Shown: piece by piece, positions 51,601-63,755 of the stretch
Numbering within the stretch: position 1 is the first letter of the stretch
Layout: every line of letters starts with the position of its first letter
Source: Antedon mediterranea
Taxonomy: Eukaryota; Echinodermata; Crinoidea; Comatulida; Antedonidae
Reading direction: 5' to 3'
NCBI RefSeq assembly: GCF_964355755.1
Contig: NC_092679.1
Coordinates: forward strand, 22,506,432-22,570,431
DNA: 64,000 bases
Notes under the pieces: model-generated
What the model saw: the letters and a program-made list of their open reading frames with translations, nothing else
Told to the model about the DNA's origin: nothing
Database searches by the model: none
Translations under genes and position numbers: made by a program

Positions 51601-54600
51601 TCCCCTGTTTGGTATCCTTATCGTCAATGTCATATTAATAAGATAGAGAAAATTCAAAGAAGGGCAAGTCGATTTATCCTTCATCAACGAATCTTAGATC
51701 AGCCATATTCTGACCAATTAACTAGATTGAATTTGATGACAGCCGAATCAAATCGAGATTATTTTACCGTTATTTTTGTTACAAATATATTATATAAATT
51801 ACAGAATAGTTTTATTTTAAATATGTTGATTATCAATTGTAGGCATTTGGATGTTCTGACTTTTAAACATCTTGCATCCAAAACTGATAGTGGAAAGTAT
51901 TGTATCCCAACCAGATTTATTCGTCTGTGGAATGCACTACCGGTCAATATTACAGACGCCTTTGTTTGCGGAAGTTGGGTACAATTTAAAAACATGTTAA
52001 TGGACCACTTTAAAAACACTATTGCCTCTTTAATGTATATAATCATAGTATTTATATTACTTATTTACATTGTTTTATGTTTTATTGTATGCTTTGAGTG
52101 CTGGTGTGGCACGCCTTATGGCGACAGTGGTCCTTCGACCTCTTTTGCCACTCCTTGGCACACTCAAAGTCTATGTATTGTTTTAATTGCTAAAATTAAT
52201 AAAATAAAATAAAATAAAATACTCATTGCCATATAAGGCAATGCATCAAAGTTGTTTATAAATGCCAGGGTTTGTAAGACCGTGCTTTTTGAGGTGTAAT
52301 ATTTAAATTATTAACTTTTGTTTAATTCTGGATGATTCTTGATTCTTTGATTTTTGATTTGATTGATTTACTTAACTGAATATCATTTTGAAAAAAATAA
52401 AAGTTTTAAAAAGTTGGAAAACTCCAAAAAGGAGAAACCAACTATTAAAAAAAAATTTGCTTAAAGCTATATAAAGTTAAAACCAACCAAAGTTTACCAA
52501 CTTACCACACATATTACAACAGCCTCCTTTCGCAAGTAAAGATCGTTGACATGCAATGTTAGGACACGTATAGAGATTACAAATCTTCTGTTTGAGGGCA
52601 GTCTTATCATTACCGCAAACACACCCTGTAATATCTTCGCATTCTGTCTTCTGGGTCAACTCAATTGATGCTGCATTGTAACGCTGAAACTGCGATAACC
52701 CGGCGACGGTCTCCAAAAAATTACTAAGGCTACTCGTTGTGTATGTCTATTAAATAATTAGATGGAACGTTATTAAATATAGTATAAAATATATAAAGTC
52801 ACACTCCTGATTTAATTTTGATTTATTTTGATACCAAACAAGAACATAAACAGATAAAACAGAAACAAAGTCCAATCGTTTTGTATGGCACCAGGGATAG
52901 CCCACTAAATTCCCAAAAGGGAATTTACATCATGAGGGGTCCCCTCAAACATAAAAACAAATAACGCCTTCTGACAAAGACACATATTTTAAAAACTTAG
53001 ATAAAAATTAATAAAAAAATACTACTGCACATTCTTCCTGAGGAAACGTCTTAACATCAAAAGGATGTATAAAGGATTTTTTATACAAAATATGGCCTGT
53101 TTCTACTGAAAACTCACGACAAAAGTTGTTTACACAGGCCTAAAGAATTCTGTGGGGCCGTAGCCACCAATACAGTTGGTAAAGTTTTAACCTGACCACT
53201 TTTTGACAGAGGCCTTTGAGAACCCAATGGCTTAGGGAATGTTAGAGATTTCTTGCGCAAACCACTTTATTTCTCGTGGCTACATCACTGTTCTGTGCAT
53301 CCTGGGTTTGACAACACAATTCCGGCTATAGGCCTACAACTGTTCTACTACACACAGCAAAAAAAACATTTGGGGTGACCCAAAGAAAGGGTTCTACCAA
53401 TGTAAAATGTTTATACCTCATATCCAATTTTCATAGTTGCGATAGACACGCTCTGGTCAAGTTCAGCGTGAAACACGCTTTTGGGTGAGAACGCCACCTG
53501 GTCATGTGTGCACGGAACAAGCTCCGTCTCAACATTTACAACCAAATCTTCATCTTTCCAATTTGTAGGATTGAACCATTTTTTCGTGTCATTCCGGATG
53601 AAGGTAATATCTGAAATAAATTAGAAAAGATGAAAATAACAGAAAAGATGTATAAAATAGAATGAGCATATATTGTCAACGTAAAGATTCGTTGAATACT
53701 TTTTGTATTCGAATTGTAAATTTGTGCTCAACAGAAAGTCATTCGAATAGAAAACGTTGACAAGGAAAGCTTTTTCGTTAAGAACAATCTCAACGCTCAA
53801 AATACTCCGTTAAAGAAGTACTCAACGGAAAAACTACTCAACGGTACTCGAATACGACAATTGTTCTTAAAAATAGCACAGAAACATTTATGCATTGAAT
53901 TGCATTATACAATTACAAATACTATTTTTTATCTTTCAAATTTGTAGTTAAATTAAATTTTTTTTAAATTTTATTCTGAATACTGTACAAATACATATTA
54001 CAAAATTGCAGATTTTTTATAAAAGTTTTAAATAAAATTATATTTTTTTTAAAATACATAATCAGTTTAAATTACGATTTAAATTATAAAATAATGCTTA
54101 AAAATTAGATTTATAAATAAAATTGGTAAATAATACTTCTACAACCAAACATATAAATAATATTCAATTTTCAATTATTAATATTAACCAGTGGAATTAT
54201 ACATACATGTGTAAATGTGTAAAGCATATGTCATAATGTAGACTACTGGATACTGTAAATACAGTATTTTTTAAGCTAGATCATGTATACATCATCAGTA
54301 CACTGTACTGTACACACTTAGATTAAGTACAATATGTTATAGTATTTAATTTTAAGTACAATATGTTATAGTATTTAATTTCTACAGGATTATAACAGGA
54401 TTTTCAAGAATTAAATATATATTGACTTGTCTGGTATTGCAATAATTTAAACTTATCATATAACCAAAGTTACAATGAAAAAATGGTTTCTTTTAATGGT
54501 TCCAGCCAGTAGCCTGTTTGAGCCAGTTGGAAATTCTTATGTGACAACAAAATGTATTATGCCATGGACCTATCACACTTTTTTGTCAAACTAGTTTTAT

Positions 54601-57600
54601 AGTGTAGACAGAAATAGCACATGTAGCTGAATGATGAGCTAAAGCAAATGTACATGCTATTGTCTGCTTATTTGATGCTTTATTAATGCTATTTAAGCAT
54701 TTCAAATATATAGCTAATCATTAGCTACATTATGCTAAATTGCAAAGTATTGTATAGCATTTGGTTAAGCTACACTGGCATTTTTCCCTGAGAGAACCTC
54801 AATATCAATGCAATAAACAATATAAAAAAAAAAAAAAGCGTAAGGCTACCTTCTCCTGCACATTCCAAATCGACTGCAGGGTCGCTAGCAAAATTAAGCT
54901 GAACGTTTTCGCCAAAAACAATATCAGAATTCATTGGTAAAATCATTTCCTTAAGAGTGGCATTGGTTTGAAAATATGCTGTCCAGGTCTAGGAAAAGAA
55001 AAATGGTTTTTATTACATTTTTTACCTTTAATTGACAGTTGTTTTTATTTTTAAATTGTGGATAGTATAATAGAACAATAGACATACTCCATTCAATCAA
55101 AAATTCTCTTTCTTGACAAGATATTAAAATTAATTTAAAACAGTTAAGTAAACATTTAAAATACTTGCAATATACAGTTGCCTTTGAATTTTACTTTGGT
55201 TTTAGTTGATACTGGTGCTATACAAATACCTAAATTAATATTATTATTACATTACCATAAAATAAACAAAATATTACAACATTTTTATACAGAATTATCT
55301 TAAATGTTATGTATTACGTATATTGTTTAATTTTGGTGATCTAATTCTCCCAGATTCGTTGATAAAAAATTCTTTGTGTATGGGCAAGGGTGGTTTTTAA
55401 TAATTTTAGCAATAATTTCTATTGCTCTAAAAGAAGATTCAGAGAATCTAGAGCCATCGTTTAACATTTCATTGAAAGGTAAGGGGGTTGTAGGGGATGG
55501 GGGGGGGGCGGGGGGGTCGGGTCAACCTGTTTATATGCACAAAATGCTGGATGCAATTTTAAAAAACAGAGCTACCACAGCATTTCATTATAATTTTAAA
55601 TACAAAGAAAGTTTTAAACTATATGGTCGGCAAGTACCTTAAATCAGTGCTAATTTTGTGGTGGGGGGGGGGGGGGCGGAAACTGGTTATATGCACAAAA
55701 TGATGGATGCCAATAAAAAAAACAGAGCTACCACAGCATTTCATTGTAATTGTATATACAAAGAAAGTTTTAAACGATGGCCGCGAGTGCTAGTTTTATA
55801 ACTATGGGTTTGCGGTACCTCTGCCGTACCACTTGATTTGATAACTACAGGTTACGATATTTGTTTACAGCAAATGTAAACAAAGTCTAACTTTACATTG
55901 GCTTAATCTTTACTATCATACTTTTTATTACATATTTGTCTAGTGTTGGATATCATCTCTTCAAGTCATACCCTCAAAATTATAACCATCATAAAGTGAT
56001 TTATCTGTTAAATAATCTGATAAAAGTATTCTAATAATGATAGCAATTCTGCTGTAAATAAATTCATTTGTTCATCCCAATTTGCCTGTACTGCCTTAAA
56101 GATATATTGTTGTCCCCTGAAAAAATAAATAATTTTGTTGTTGAATATGCCACTTTAACCAAATATTGTATTTAAAAAAATGATTTACCTGAAAAAAGTG
56201 TTATTTAAAGCAAAAAAAAATTAGGTTTTTTGTTGAATTTAACTGTTTATATTGTTATAAGTGAAAAAAATTGTTTTTTTTTTTTAATTTATGAATTTTA
56301 ACTTGTTGTACTGCCATCGTAAATTAGGCTGGATCTTCTGGCTTGCAAGCTGTGAACTTCATTGACCCTTTAGAAGTCCCAGATGTTTTTTAAATTAAAT
56401 TGAAATATTAAGTTGACACCTCTGGGATCCAACAAAATGTCCCCTTTATAGTGGCATCTCAAAGGAGAGGTTTTCTACCATAATTTTTTTTAATGTTTTA
56501 ACTCTGTTTTATATGTAGTGTATTTTACTAGAGTACAACCCTGAATTAATACCACAAATGAAAAAACACAATTTATGTATAATAAAAAAAGTTGTCAAAA
56601 TCCTAACAAAAGATTAATTTGTCAATTAGCCTATTGGTTTCCTTTAAGAAATAATATATTCATCCATTTGACAATAACAATTAAAGACACCTTCCCTACG
56701 TTTTTTAGATCTATTTTAAGATCACAAACTATATTTAAAGACCCCTTCCCTGCAATTTTGGACGTTTTTTGGAAAATAATACATATATATCACTTTAAAA
56801 ACATTAAACCATGTCATTCCTTGTCTTAAATGTACGTTTTATGGTAAATTATGATAAAAAGTGAGAAACAATGCACTACCTAAGTAGCTCACGGTGACTG
56901 ACCTCTCGTGGACGGTCGTTAGGCCTAGCCTAGCTAGGCTTAGTTTTGTAGGCCTAGCTGGTAAACATCGGTAACGTACGAACATCGTACGCTAGCTATA
57001 TACCTAGCCTGACGTTGTATAGTTGCTGCATTAATTGTCTTTCTATTTTTGCCAGACTCCGTTGATACAAATTGGGGCAAACCCAGTATTTTCGCTGAAA
57101 AGTTAGAAATCTTCCATTTGTTTTGGCCTCGCAATCAATCGAAAAGTGGGTTAATTACAGAAGAAAAGAAGAAATATCAATCCGCGCGCAATGCATTTTG
57201 GGATTTATAGCGGGCCGCTATAATTATTAGAATCGACTTATTTTTCACATTTTTAACGATTTAAAGACGAAAAAGGTTATCGCAATAGGACCATATAGTA
57301 TTATTTTTACTTGTCTCACCTGCATTGTTATAATGAATACCATGCCTTTTATTTGTTAAATCTTTTAGTTTTTAAAGACAAGAATGCACTACTGTACTTC
57401 TCAAGAAGATCTCAAACAATTTATGAATACCGATACCATGGAGAAAATAAATAAGATCTTATTGATTTCCTTCATGATTTTCCACACGAATGAATTGGAA
57501 ATACATTTTGAAACTGGCAAAATAATAAACAGCAATAATCACATTTATTTACTAAATTAGATTAAACTAGAATTTAATTTGTAAAATATATAAATAAATA

Positions 57601-58719
57601 TCTTATTGGACTTTAAGTTCTTTATAATCCAGTTCTTTTCAACATATACAATAGAAAAATGAAGATTATTCACAAGAACCATATAAAAAAATCTATTTAA
57701 AAATTCAAATTTAATTTTTAAAATAGTGCTGAACATAATATACGTTTCTATTTTGTGTTAATGGTATTTATTTCCCAAAAATTAGGATTTGGGGGTGGGG
57801 GGGGGGGTTGATGTGAGATTGTTGTGTGGTCATGACAGGTTGCCTAAATAAGTGTTATTAAGATTCTGTAAACAAAAATTGAATATTTACAGGTTCTGGG
57901 ATTATGATTCTATCATTTGGACACGGAAGCCTCATTTTGTCCCAGTTTTCCACGGTGTCATAGTTTAAATTTGGAATCCATAGTTTTCTTGATGATCCCT
58001 GGCATGCAACTGAAAAAAAAATCAAATCAAAATATTATTACAAAATTAATTATTTTAAAACAAATTAACACTGTCACTGATGTGGTGTTTGTTTCGATGG
58101 ATTTTAAGTTGTGAAAACAATTTTTCTAATTTTTTTTCAATCATACAGTTATGTAGGCCAATCTTTTAAGAACATTTTACAGTAATTGTTTTGGGTACGA
58201 TTTTTAAATTAACATGGTGTCCGGGAATCCATGAAAACGCTATGTTATTTCTGTTGGTTACGCTCGGCTGGTCACGACAGCTTGTCATCTCCGCATGATG
58301 GCTTCCGTAGCAGGAAAATGTCAAAACTTATTTATTATTAGTTTTAAATGTTATATGATTCAAAATTATAGAGCCTTATTTATTATTCTAAACGGTGAGA
58401 ACAATTAAAATGTAACCTCCAACGTAAATAAACTTGTCCGGTTCATACTCTGATAAAAAGAGGCCGTAAAATATAAAACAGACAGAAACAGGCTACAGCA
58501 GCAATAGTTTACCAAGATACACATTCCACTGTTTGATAATCTAGGTTTCAAGGTTTGGAGGTCAACTGGAAGTTACTTTATTATCCCCTAAAATTGTTTT
58601 CCAGCTTGATTCTAACATTGAGAAAGTTTCTAGATTACAATAATATGTCAATTTCTATCGATAGTTTAAATTTGTGATCACTTACCCACAAATGACAGAT
58701 ATAAAATTAGACGTTTCAT
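48629..58719 (-). CDS. AMN: Amnionless (AMN), type I membrane partner of cubilin
   Basis: Eleven minus-strand exons join in phase to 540 residues (human AMN: about 453): 58686-58719, 57891-58009, 54850-54988, 53417-53610, 52506-52746, 50932-51035, 50181-50340, 49819-49890, 49506-49599, 49155-49302, 48629-48946. AMN anchors cubilin and drives clathrin-mediated uptake in absorptive epithelia. Seen: a short signal peptide (MKRLILYLSFVVA), the family opening (KLWIPNLNYDTVENWDKMRLPC), a second NPTNW...VPCTHDQVAF block, a VWFC-like cysteine-rich part (about 200-243, ending CCNMCG), one membrane span (about 357-380) and a cytoplasmic tail. The tail has FDNPMY (425-430), an NPxY-type endocytic signal, plus three further FxNPL motifs (FSNPLP 471, FTNPLP 498, FANPLH 521). 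The first intron pair is long and repeat-filled. Confidence 0.92.
49375..49482. repeat. Short tandem repeat, about 22-bp unit
   Basis: Four to five copies of AGTTTAAACCAGTCATACATCT in the AMN intron next to the transmembrane exon. Confidence 0.85.
50582..50745. mobile_element. MITE, TAAAGCT family, copy 7
   Basis: Left end TCTTTCTACACTATCAAACT; the right end is decayed (TTGTATTAGTAGTTTGTGTAG). The interior includes CCCAAATATGGTAGTGATAC. In an AMN intron. Confidence 0.8.
51097..52222 (+). mobile_element. 5'-truncated non-LTR retrotransposon (reverse transcriptase C-terminal part)
   Basis: An open frame to 52212 starts within the reverse transcriptase: SGVPQGSVLGPLLF is readable from about 51119, followed by the catalytic QYADDT block, a LSLNPNKCQ motif and the LGFIRS/LYKCLVLPHIQY region typical of the thumb and C-terminal part of CR1/Jockey/L2-like elements. 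It ends in an AATAAAATAAAATAAAAT tail. No endonuclease or ORF1 is present, so it is a dead insertion, though the frame is still open. It lies antisense in an AMN intron (between 50932-51035 and 52506-52746). Confidence 0.9.
54537..54612. mobile_element. MITE fragment, TAAAGCT family, copy 8
   Basis: TTATGTGACAACAAAATG, then a shortened interior, then the right end (ATCACACTTTTTTGTCAAAC to GTGTAGACAG). In an AMN intron. Confidence 0.75.
55455..55790. repeat. Direct duplication of about 145 bp, each copy headed by a G run
   Basis: Both copies contain TATATGCACAAAATG.TGGATG, AACAGAGCTACCACAGCATT and ATACAAAGAAAGTTTTAAAC in order, each preceded by a long G run. In an AMN intron (between 54850-54988 and 57891-58009). 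Confidence 0.85.
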
Positions 58720-59487
58720 GATTGCTTTTTGGCTTCCGATTATCTGCTTCTGTGCTGCTTAGTGTCTTCTGTTCTTCAGCTTTCAACACATCAGGAGGTC
58801 TAAGGATTGTAACTTTACACCAAATTTATTCGACCATAACATCATTTCTCTTCTTTTGATTGGTTGCCGCAGGATAATAAAAACTCTTTTCTGTTAAAGC
58901 GCATGAAAAATGTCAACACATGCAGAACAAAAGGCAATCCTAAATGGATTTTTTATTGTGTCTGATTTTATTATTTAGTATAATGGGTGCAAAGCACAAG
59001 CTGATATGCGTAAAGTAGGCCCACCATAAACACAATGATTTGCCGCTGATATAAATTAATTCATTTTAAAGATACACAGTATTAAATAAATTCCTGACTA
59101 AAAACGATTTCTGTACTTACCCCCTCCCCACATTTTTATTGATAATGTAAATCAACGTTTTAGGTTATGCGTTCAAATAATTATGGTTTATCTGTGGCTG
59201 CGACACGATCTGTTCTACGTTCTTGACACAGCACGCCGTGGAGAATATGCACATTTAGTATTGGTATTTGCCGCAGCCAGACGTAAGATCAAAGGACTGC
59301 TACACGTTCCTATCTTGGCAATGTGAGCTCAGTGTCCCGTTGTTAGATTGCCTTGGTATCAGTATTCAATTAGTATTATTATTATGCAATAGGCCCAATG
59401 CTATTCAATCGCGATGCCCATTGATCCTCTGATGTATTTGTTTTTCACACTCTTTTGCGCAACTTTGTAAACGCCGACGCCGACTTT

Positions 59488-59849
59488 TATAAAGCTTGGT
59501 TCCCAATAGGACGTAACGCAAAAGTTAGCACAACGCCAGAAATTTGACCAATCACAAGCGATGTATTACTGTACTTGGACATCGCTACCGTAATTGTCAT
59601 CATGGTCAACCTTGCGTTGTATGCGCTTACGTCCTAATTGCATTACGTATTGGGAACTGAAGCGTGGTTCCCACTAGCGACGCAACGTAACGTAATCTAC
59701 GCAACGTAAGAAAATGCCCTTCTAACAATTGTGTTTGCCCCCGCCTGCGTGAAATCAAACCTGCGATGTATGCAGCACTATTGGAATGGCATTTCCTTAC
59801 GTTGCGTAGGTTGCGTTACGTTGCGTCGCCAGTGGGAACCAAGCTTTAG
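59488..59849. mobile_element. Two adjoining foldback elements with GGTTCCCA ends
   Basis: Unit A (59493-59663) runs from AAGCTTGGTTCCCAATAGG to TACGTATTGGGAACTGAAGC. Unit B (59661-59847) runs from AAGCGTGGTTCCCACTAGCG to GCCAGTGGGAACCAAGCTT, with long CGCAACGTAACGTAA-type arms. The outermost ends of the pair are also inverted repeats of each other (TAAAGCTTGGTTCCCA / TGGGAACCAAGCTTTA). No coding capacity. Confidence 0.8.
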
Positions 59850-59863
59850 TTTGGAAACGCAGT

Positions 59864-60018
59864 CTAAAGCTCTGTCTACACTATCAAATTTTATGTGATG
59901 TGCCCATATATGGACATGATGATGTCATATCACTACCATATTTAGGAATACCAATACCATATTTGGGCACATCACACTTTTTTTGTCCAACTAGTTTGAT
60001 AGTGTAAACAGAGCTTTA
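59864..60018. mobile_element. MITE, TAAAGCT family, copy 9
   Basis: Complete, with near-perfect ends TAAAGCTCTGTCTACACTAT and ATAGTGTAAACAGAGCTTTA and the usual interior. It sits 15 bp from the foldback pair. Confidence 0.9.
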
Positions 60019-60832
60019 GAAAGAAGCCTTTTATATACAATATAATATAACTTGTCGAGCAAACTGTGTATTTTTTAATGTCCCATACATCACAACAACA
60101 AAATCCTTTCATTTTAGCCTGGCGGCGTGACGCATCGCACTTTCTGGACCAAAGTCCACTATTCCCTGTGTACCTAATAGAACAACAGGCTAAGACTTGA
60201 TTTATAAAATTATCATTATCTATCGAAATTATTATTTCAAGAAACAGTAATTTTGCATTGGCTATTATTAGCCATTTCATGAAAATATTGATCACGACCG
60301 TATCTTGCTATGGGTGTTGCAACCTTTATTACTAGGCCTAGGCCTAATGATGTAGAACTTATTGATTGTAGACGTGAACAAACTGACGGTACATAGTGAC
60401 GAAGAAATTCGGAATTGTTCAACTGATATTTATATGTTAACAGGTCATTATCAATGTTTATTGATAACAGAGTGCCGATTTGCAAAGTGTCACCCGATGT
60501 TGTTATAGTCACTTTTAAAAAGAATGCACAGAACCCGGTTACTGAATTATGTAATGTCGATAAGGACGAGCCAATGTAAATCTGTGATATTTCAATATTT
60601 TTAGCTTCTTTTCGGTAAACTGTTTGAGGTAACAAGTTATCTCCAGTGAGTAAACTTGTAAACTTACGGTACAAAGTTTATTTACACTCCTGCTGGCCAA
60701 ATAGCCACTTCACGTTGGACATTACACGCCATTTGGATCGTAGAGAATCCGGCATATGAGTGCAAAAGTGTATTTACTATAATACAGACATTTAGTGCTG
60801 TAGACATTACATTATATCGTGACATTCCAATA

Positions 60833-62901
60833 ATGGAGTTTTACAAAGAGGAGTATTTTGGTGGAACCAGAACACTGGAGGATGCTTTAACAGTTGTATC
60901 TTCTACCCTAAGTAGCAGACAGCAGCCGTTAGGTCAGCAATCAGGTAAGATGTTAATCTACCGCCCTGATGACACTTAATGACCGTTCAGGATCATTAGA
61001 AACCTATAATTGTTTACATAACAAAGAATAGTTTAAAACAGGTTGATAAATGACTTCTGTGCAAATTAAACTTTGTCACCGTATGAAAATAATGTAAGTC
61101 CTATTTTAACACCGGGCTCAAACTGCTAACCGTCAAATGGTAATTTTAGTCGAAGCTGACGTATAGACACGGTCGGATCATAGTTTTGTAATTTGTAAGT
61201 ATCAATTTTCAGGCAGATTTTAAAGGGTCCATAAAAATCCCTCCTCTTTTATTAAATATACTATATATATTTGATAGTGTAGACAGAGCTTTAGGAATAG
61301 TTTTTATTATTGAATCTCAACGAGTCCCTTTCCCTACATCCTGTATCTGTTCCGTGTGGTTTGTGTAGCACTGCGAAGATAAATATTGTTACGTGCGCAG
61401 TTCTATATAACGTATTATATAACACCTATATAAATTCCTGTCATTTGATTGGACGAATGTGGGTCACATGGCGTGCAATAGTACGCACTATTCAACGATC
61501 GTTAAATAGTACTTTTTGAAACATTTTTGTGTACGAAAAAAAAACGTCTAGATGTTATATAAAACAAATAATGAATGTTTTGTATTCGTGTAATGGTACA
61601 AATAATGGCACTTGGTGAATGATGAAAGGTTATATCAACTCGGCTTTGCCTCGTTGATATAACCTTTCATCATTCACCTCGTGCCATTATTTGTACCATT
61701 GCACTCATAAACATTCATTATTTGTATACTATGCCTATCTATTTCAGAAGTATCAGGATTATTTGGTGATACAGCATCTCATTTATATCAAATGTGGTTC
61801 CTGATGTAAAGTTAGGTTAAGTTACTACTATACATGTGAAACATTAATATTACTAAATTCGTTGATACTTTGGAAATAGACACAGTACGAGAATGGATGC
61901 ACCTATAAACTAAAGTAGAGCATTGACGAATTAAAAATAAAATATTGCATTTCATTTCAGAATCGCATGGTTTAAAACAGCAGCACAACGACAGATTGAA
62001 TGACGATGGTGTAGAACCGGTCAATGCAAACAGATCAGCAGACACCATTACAGAAAAAGGGATGTCTGACCAACGCGTTCTTGCTAATGGTCACCAGACG
62101 CCATTGCTTTCTCCTTCCTCGTCACCAGATCATCAAATCAGTACTCGTAAAAAACCAACTGGCAAAGTCTCCCCTTTTATTTACAATGATCCGGAAAAAA
62201 TGGCTTCAACGTTGTATTTGATAAATGGAAAATCTCTTGAAGATTCAGCAGAAGCTAGTCTTTACGAGACAGACAAACGCAGACATAACAAATATAAAGA
62301 TATATTACCGCCAATTAAGACAGACAATAGGACGACGACGCGTCATCACAAACATCTAACGCGTCATCATGACAAACATCAAACGCATAGACATCCAAAA
62401 GAATCTAAAGACACTAGTGATATTTTAAGGCTGCCGTCTTTGGAGACGTTTAAAGAGTATGACATCTCGAAATCCGTAGACATCGCTCCTCCCATTGACT
62501 TCCTTCACCTTCCAGACATCCAGAGAAGTTATGATAGTGGTTTTGAGACTAGGAGCAATGGCAGTGACTCAAATAAGAACGATGCTATCAACAATCACGT
62601 CTCAAATATTCCGAAACTACCTGAAACCATATCGGGTTCTAATTCCTTTTTAGTATCTGGTGTTCAAGTAAAATCTAATGGTAGAAAACATATCTCTAAG
62701 CGAACTAACCCGGCCAGGAGTCCAGACAGTGTTGGGAAAAAGAAAAAGAAGAAATCTAAAAGCAAACATTCAAAATGTTATGACAGCAGCAAAGAATATA
62801 AATTTAAATTAGATTCGAGCGAAGATTATAATATTGGAAGTCCTACCATCGTTAGAAAGGAACTTATAAATTCAAATGATGACGTTGACTATGATATATA
62901 A
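60833..62901 (+). CDS. Unrecognised Ser/Lys/His-rich protein, 350 aa
   Basis: Two exons, 60833-60944 and 61961-62901, join G|AA to a 350-residue frame. Exon 1 (MEFYKEEYFGGTRTLEDAL...) ends in a GTAAGA donor; exon 2 follows a TTTCATTTCAG acceptor. The protein has a short structured-looking N-terminus, then low-complexity sequence with short PPIxF/LPxL-type motifs (ILPPIKTD, LRLPSLETF, APPIDFLHLPDI, IPKLPETI). A basic KKKKKKSKSKHSK stretch (about 297-309) could be a nuclear signal, and the tail is acidic (NDDVDYDI). A poly(A) signal AATAAA follows at 62921. I do not recognise the family. A further small exon at about 61749-61806 was considered but does not fit the phase. Good exon evidence; function unknown. 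Confidence 0.75.
61269..61293. mobile_element. Solo MITE end, TAAAGCT family, copy 10
   Basis: Only the right inverted end (TTTGATAGTGTAGACAGAGC followed by TTTA) is left, in the intron of the 60833 gene. Confidence 0.65.
61565..61724. repeat. Long near-perfect palindrome (foldback element)
   Basis: Arms of about 74 bp flank a 13-base centre (61640-61652). The inner 26 bp of each arm (GGTGAATGATGAAAGGTTAT... / ...ATAACCTTTCATCATTCACC) match without error; the outer parts differ by a few bases. It lies in the intron of the 60833 gene. Confidence 0.9.
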
Positions 62902-63755
62902 TGACGTCTTTTTTTACCTAAATAAAAACAAGATTATAAAAGCCAGCTTATCGGTATTAGTCTTCTGTTTTGTTGAGAAATAAAGCATTCATGCGGCAAC
63001 CAATTGGTTGTCGAGAGTAGTAATAAAGCATAGGCAAACAATTGGTTGTCGAGAGGAGTAACAACACTTCTCTGCCATAAAAGTAGTAACGAAACCAATC
63101 AAAAGATGGAAAAGATGCAATATACATGGCCACTTTATGTACCTTTTAAAAAAAGGAATACGTGCGGGATGCATTAATTTTACTAACGTGTTAGTTAAGG
63201 CACAGAAATTGGCATAATGCATGAGATAATGTAAAAGATTACACGATAGCTGTTCTGACCTATTTTGCATACAGGCTCCCTAGTTGCAAATTTCTGAGTT
63301 CGGAATGTTGTTGATTTGATTTTCATATCTAAGTTTACTCAGTCATCAAGTTGTTCCTGGAACAACATTGCTATTAATTTGTTGTGCGGTTGGAAGTCAT
63401 TAGACTGATTTGTGTTTTCGTTTACTGATTGTACATTGCCAACAAGCAAATAATGAAATGAAAATTATGTGTTAATGATTAGTCTGTAATGCTTCCATTA
63501 AATGATTACAAGATATAGTTACACACTGCTTTTCTTTATTTTAAATATTGTATACTAGTGTAGCAATTCACAATGTACACTAAATACGACTGCAGCGCGC
63601 CATAGATTATAATGCAAAACAAGAAACCCACCAAACGCATGAGGGCGCATGATTGTTATTGTTATTGTTGAGTCGGTGGTGGTGTGAGAGTTTTTGTAAA
63701 GAAGAAACCTCAGTAAAATTGCGTCGAAATAACTGTTTAAGGTTCATATTTTAAG
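62902..63755. other. Spacer between the 60833 gene and DCAF5
   Basis: Contains the 3' end of the upstream gene (AATAAA at 62921, another near 62978) and a short imperfect direct repeat (AACCAATTGGTTGTCGAGAG near 62998 and ACAATTGGTTGTCGAGAGG near 63038). The DCAF5 promoter/5' UTR lies before 63756. No other gene seen. Confidence 0.5.

Larger units (their letters stand above)
58720..60832. other. Intergenic region between divergent AMN and the 60833 gene
   Basis: Holds two foldback elements (59488-59849) and a MITE (59864-60018). A 145-codon open frame lies on the minus strand at 60237-60674; it is described in the findings. The rest shows nothing I recognise. Confidence 0.5.

Noticed and set aside
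61746..61810. Extra exon of the 60833 gene
   Set aside because: An acceptor and a possible GTAAAG donor exist, but the phases do not fit the flanking exons.
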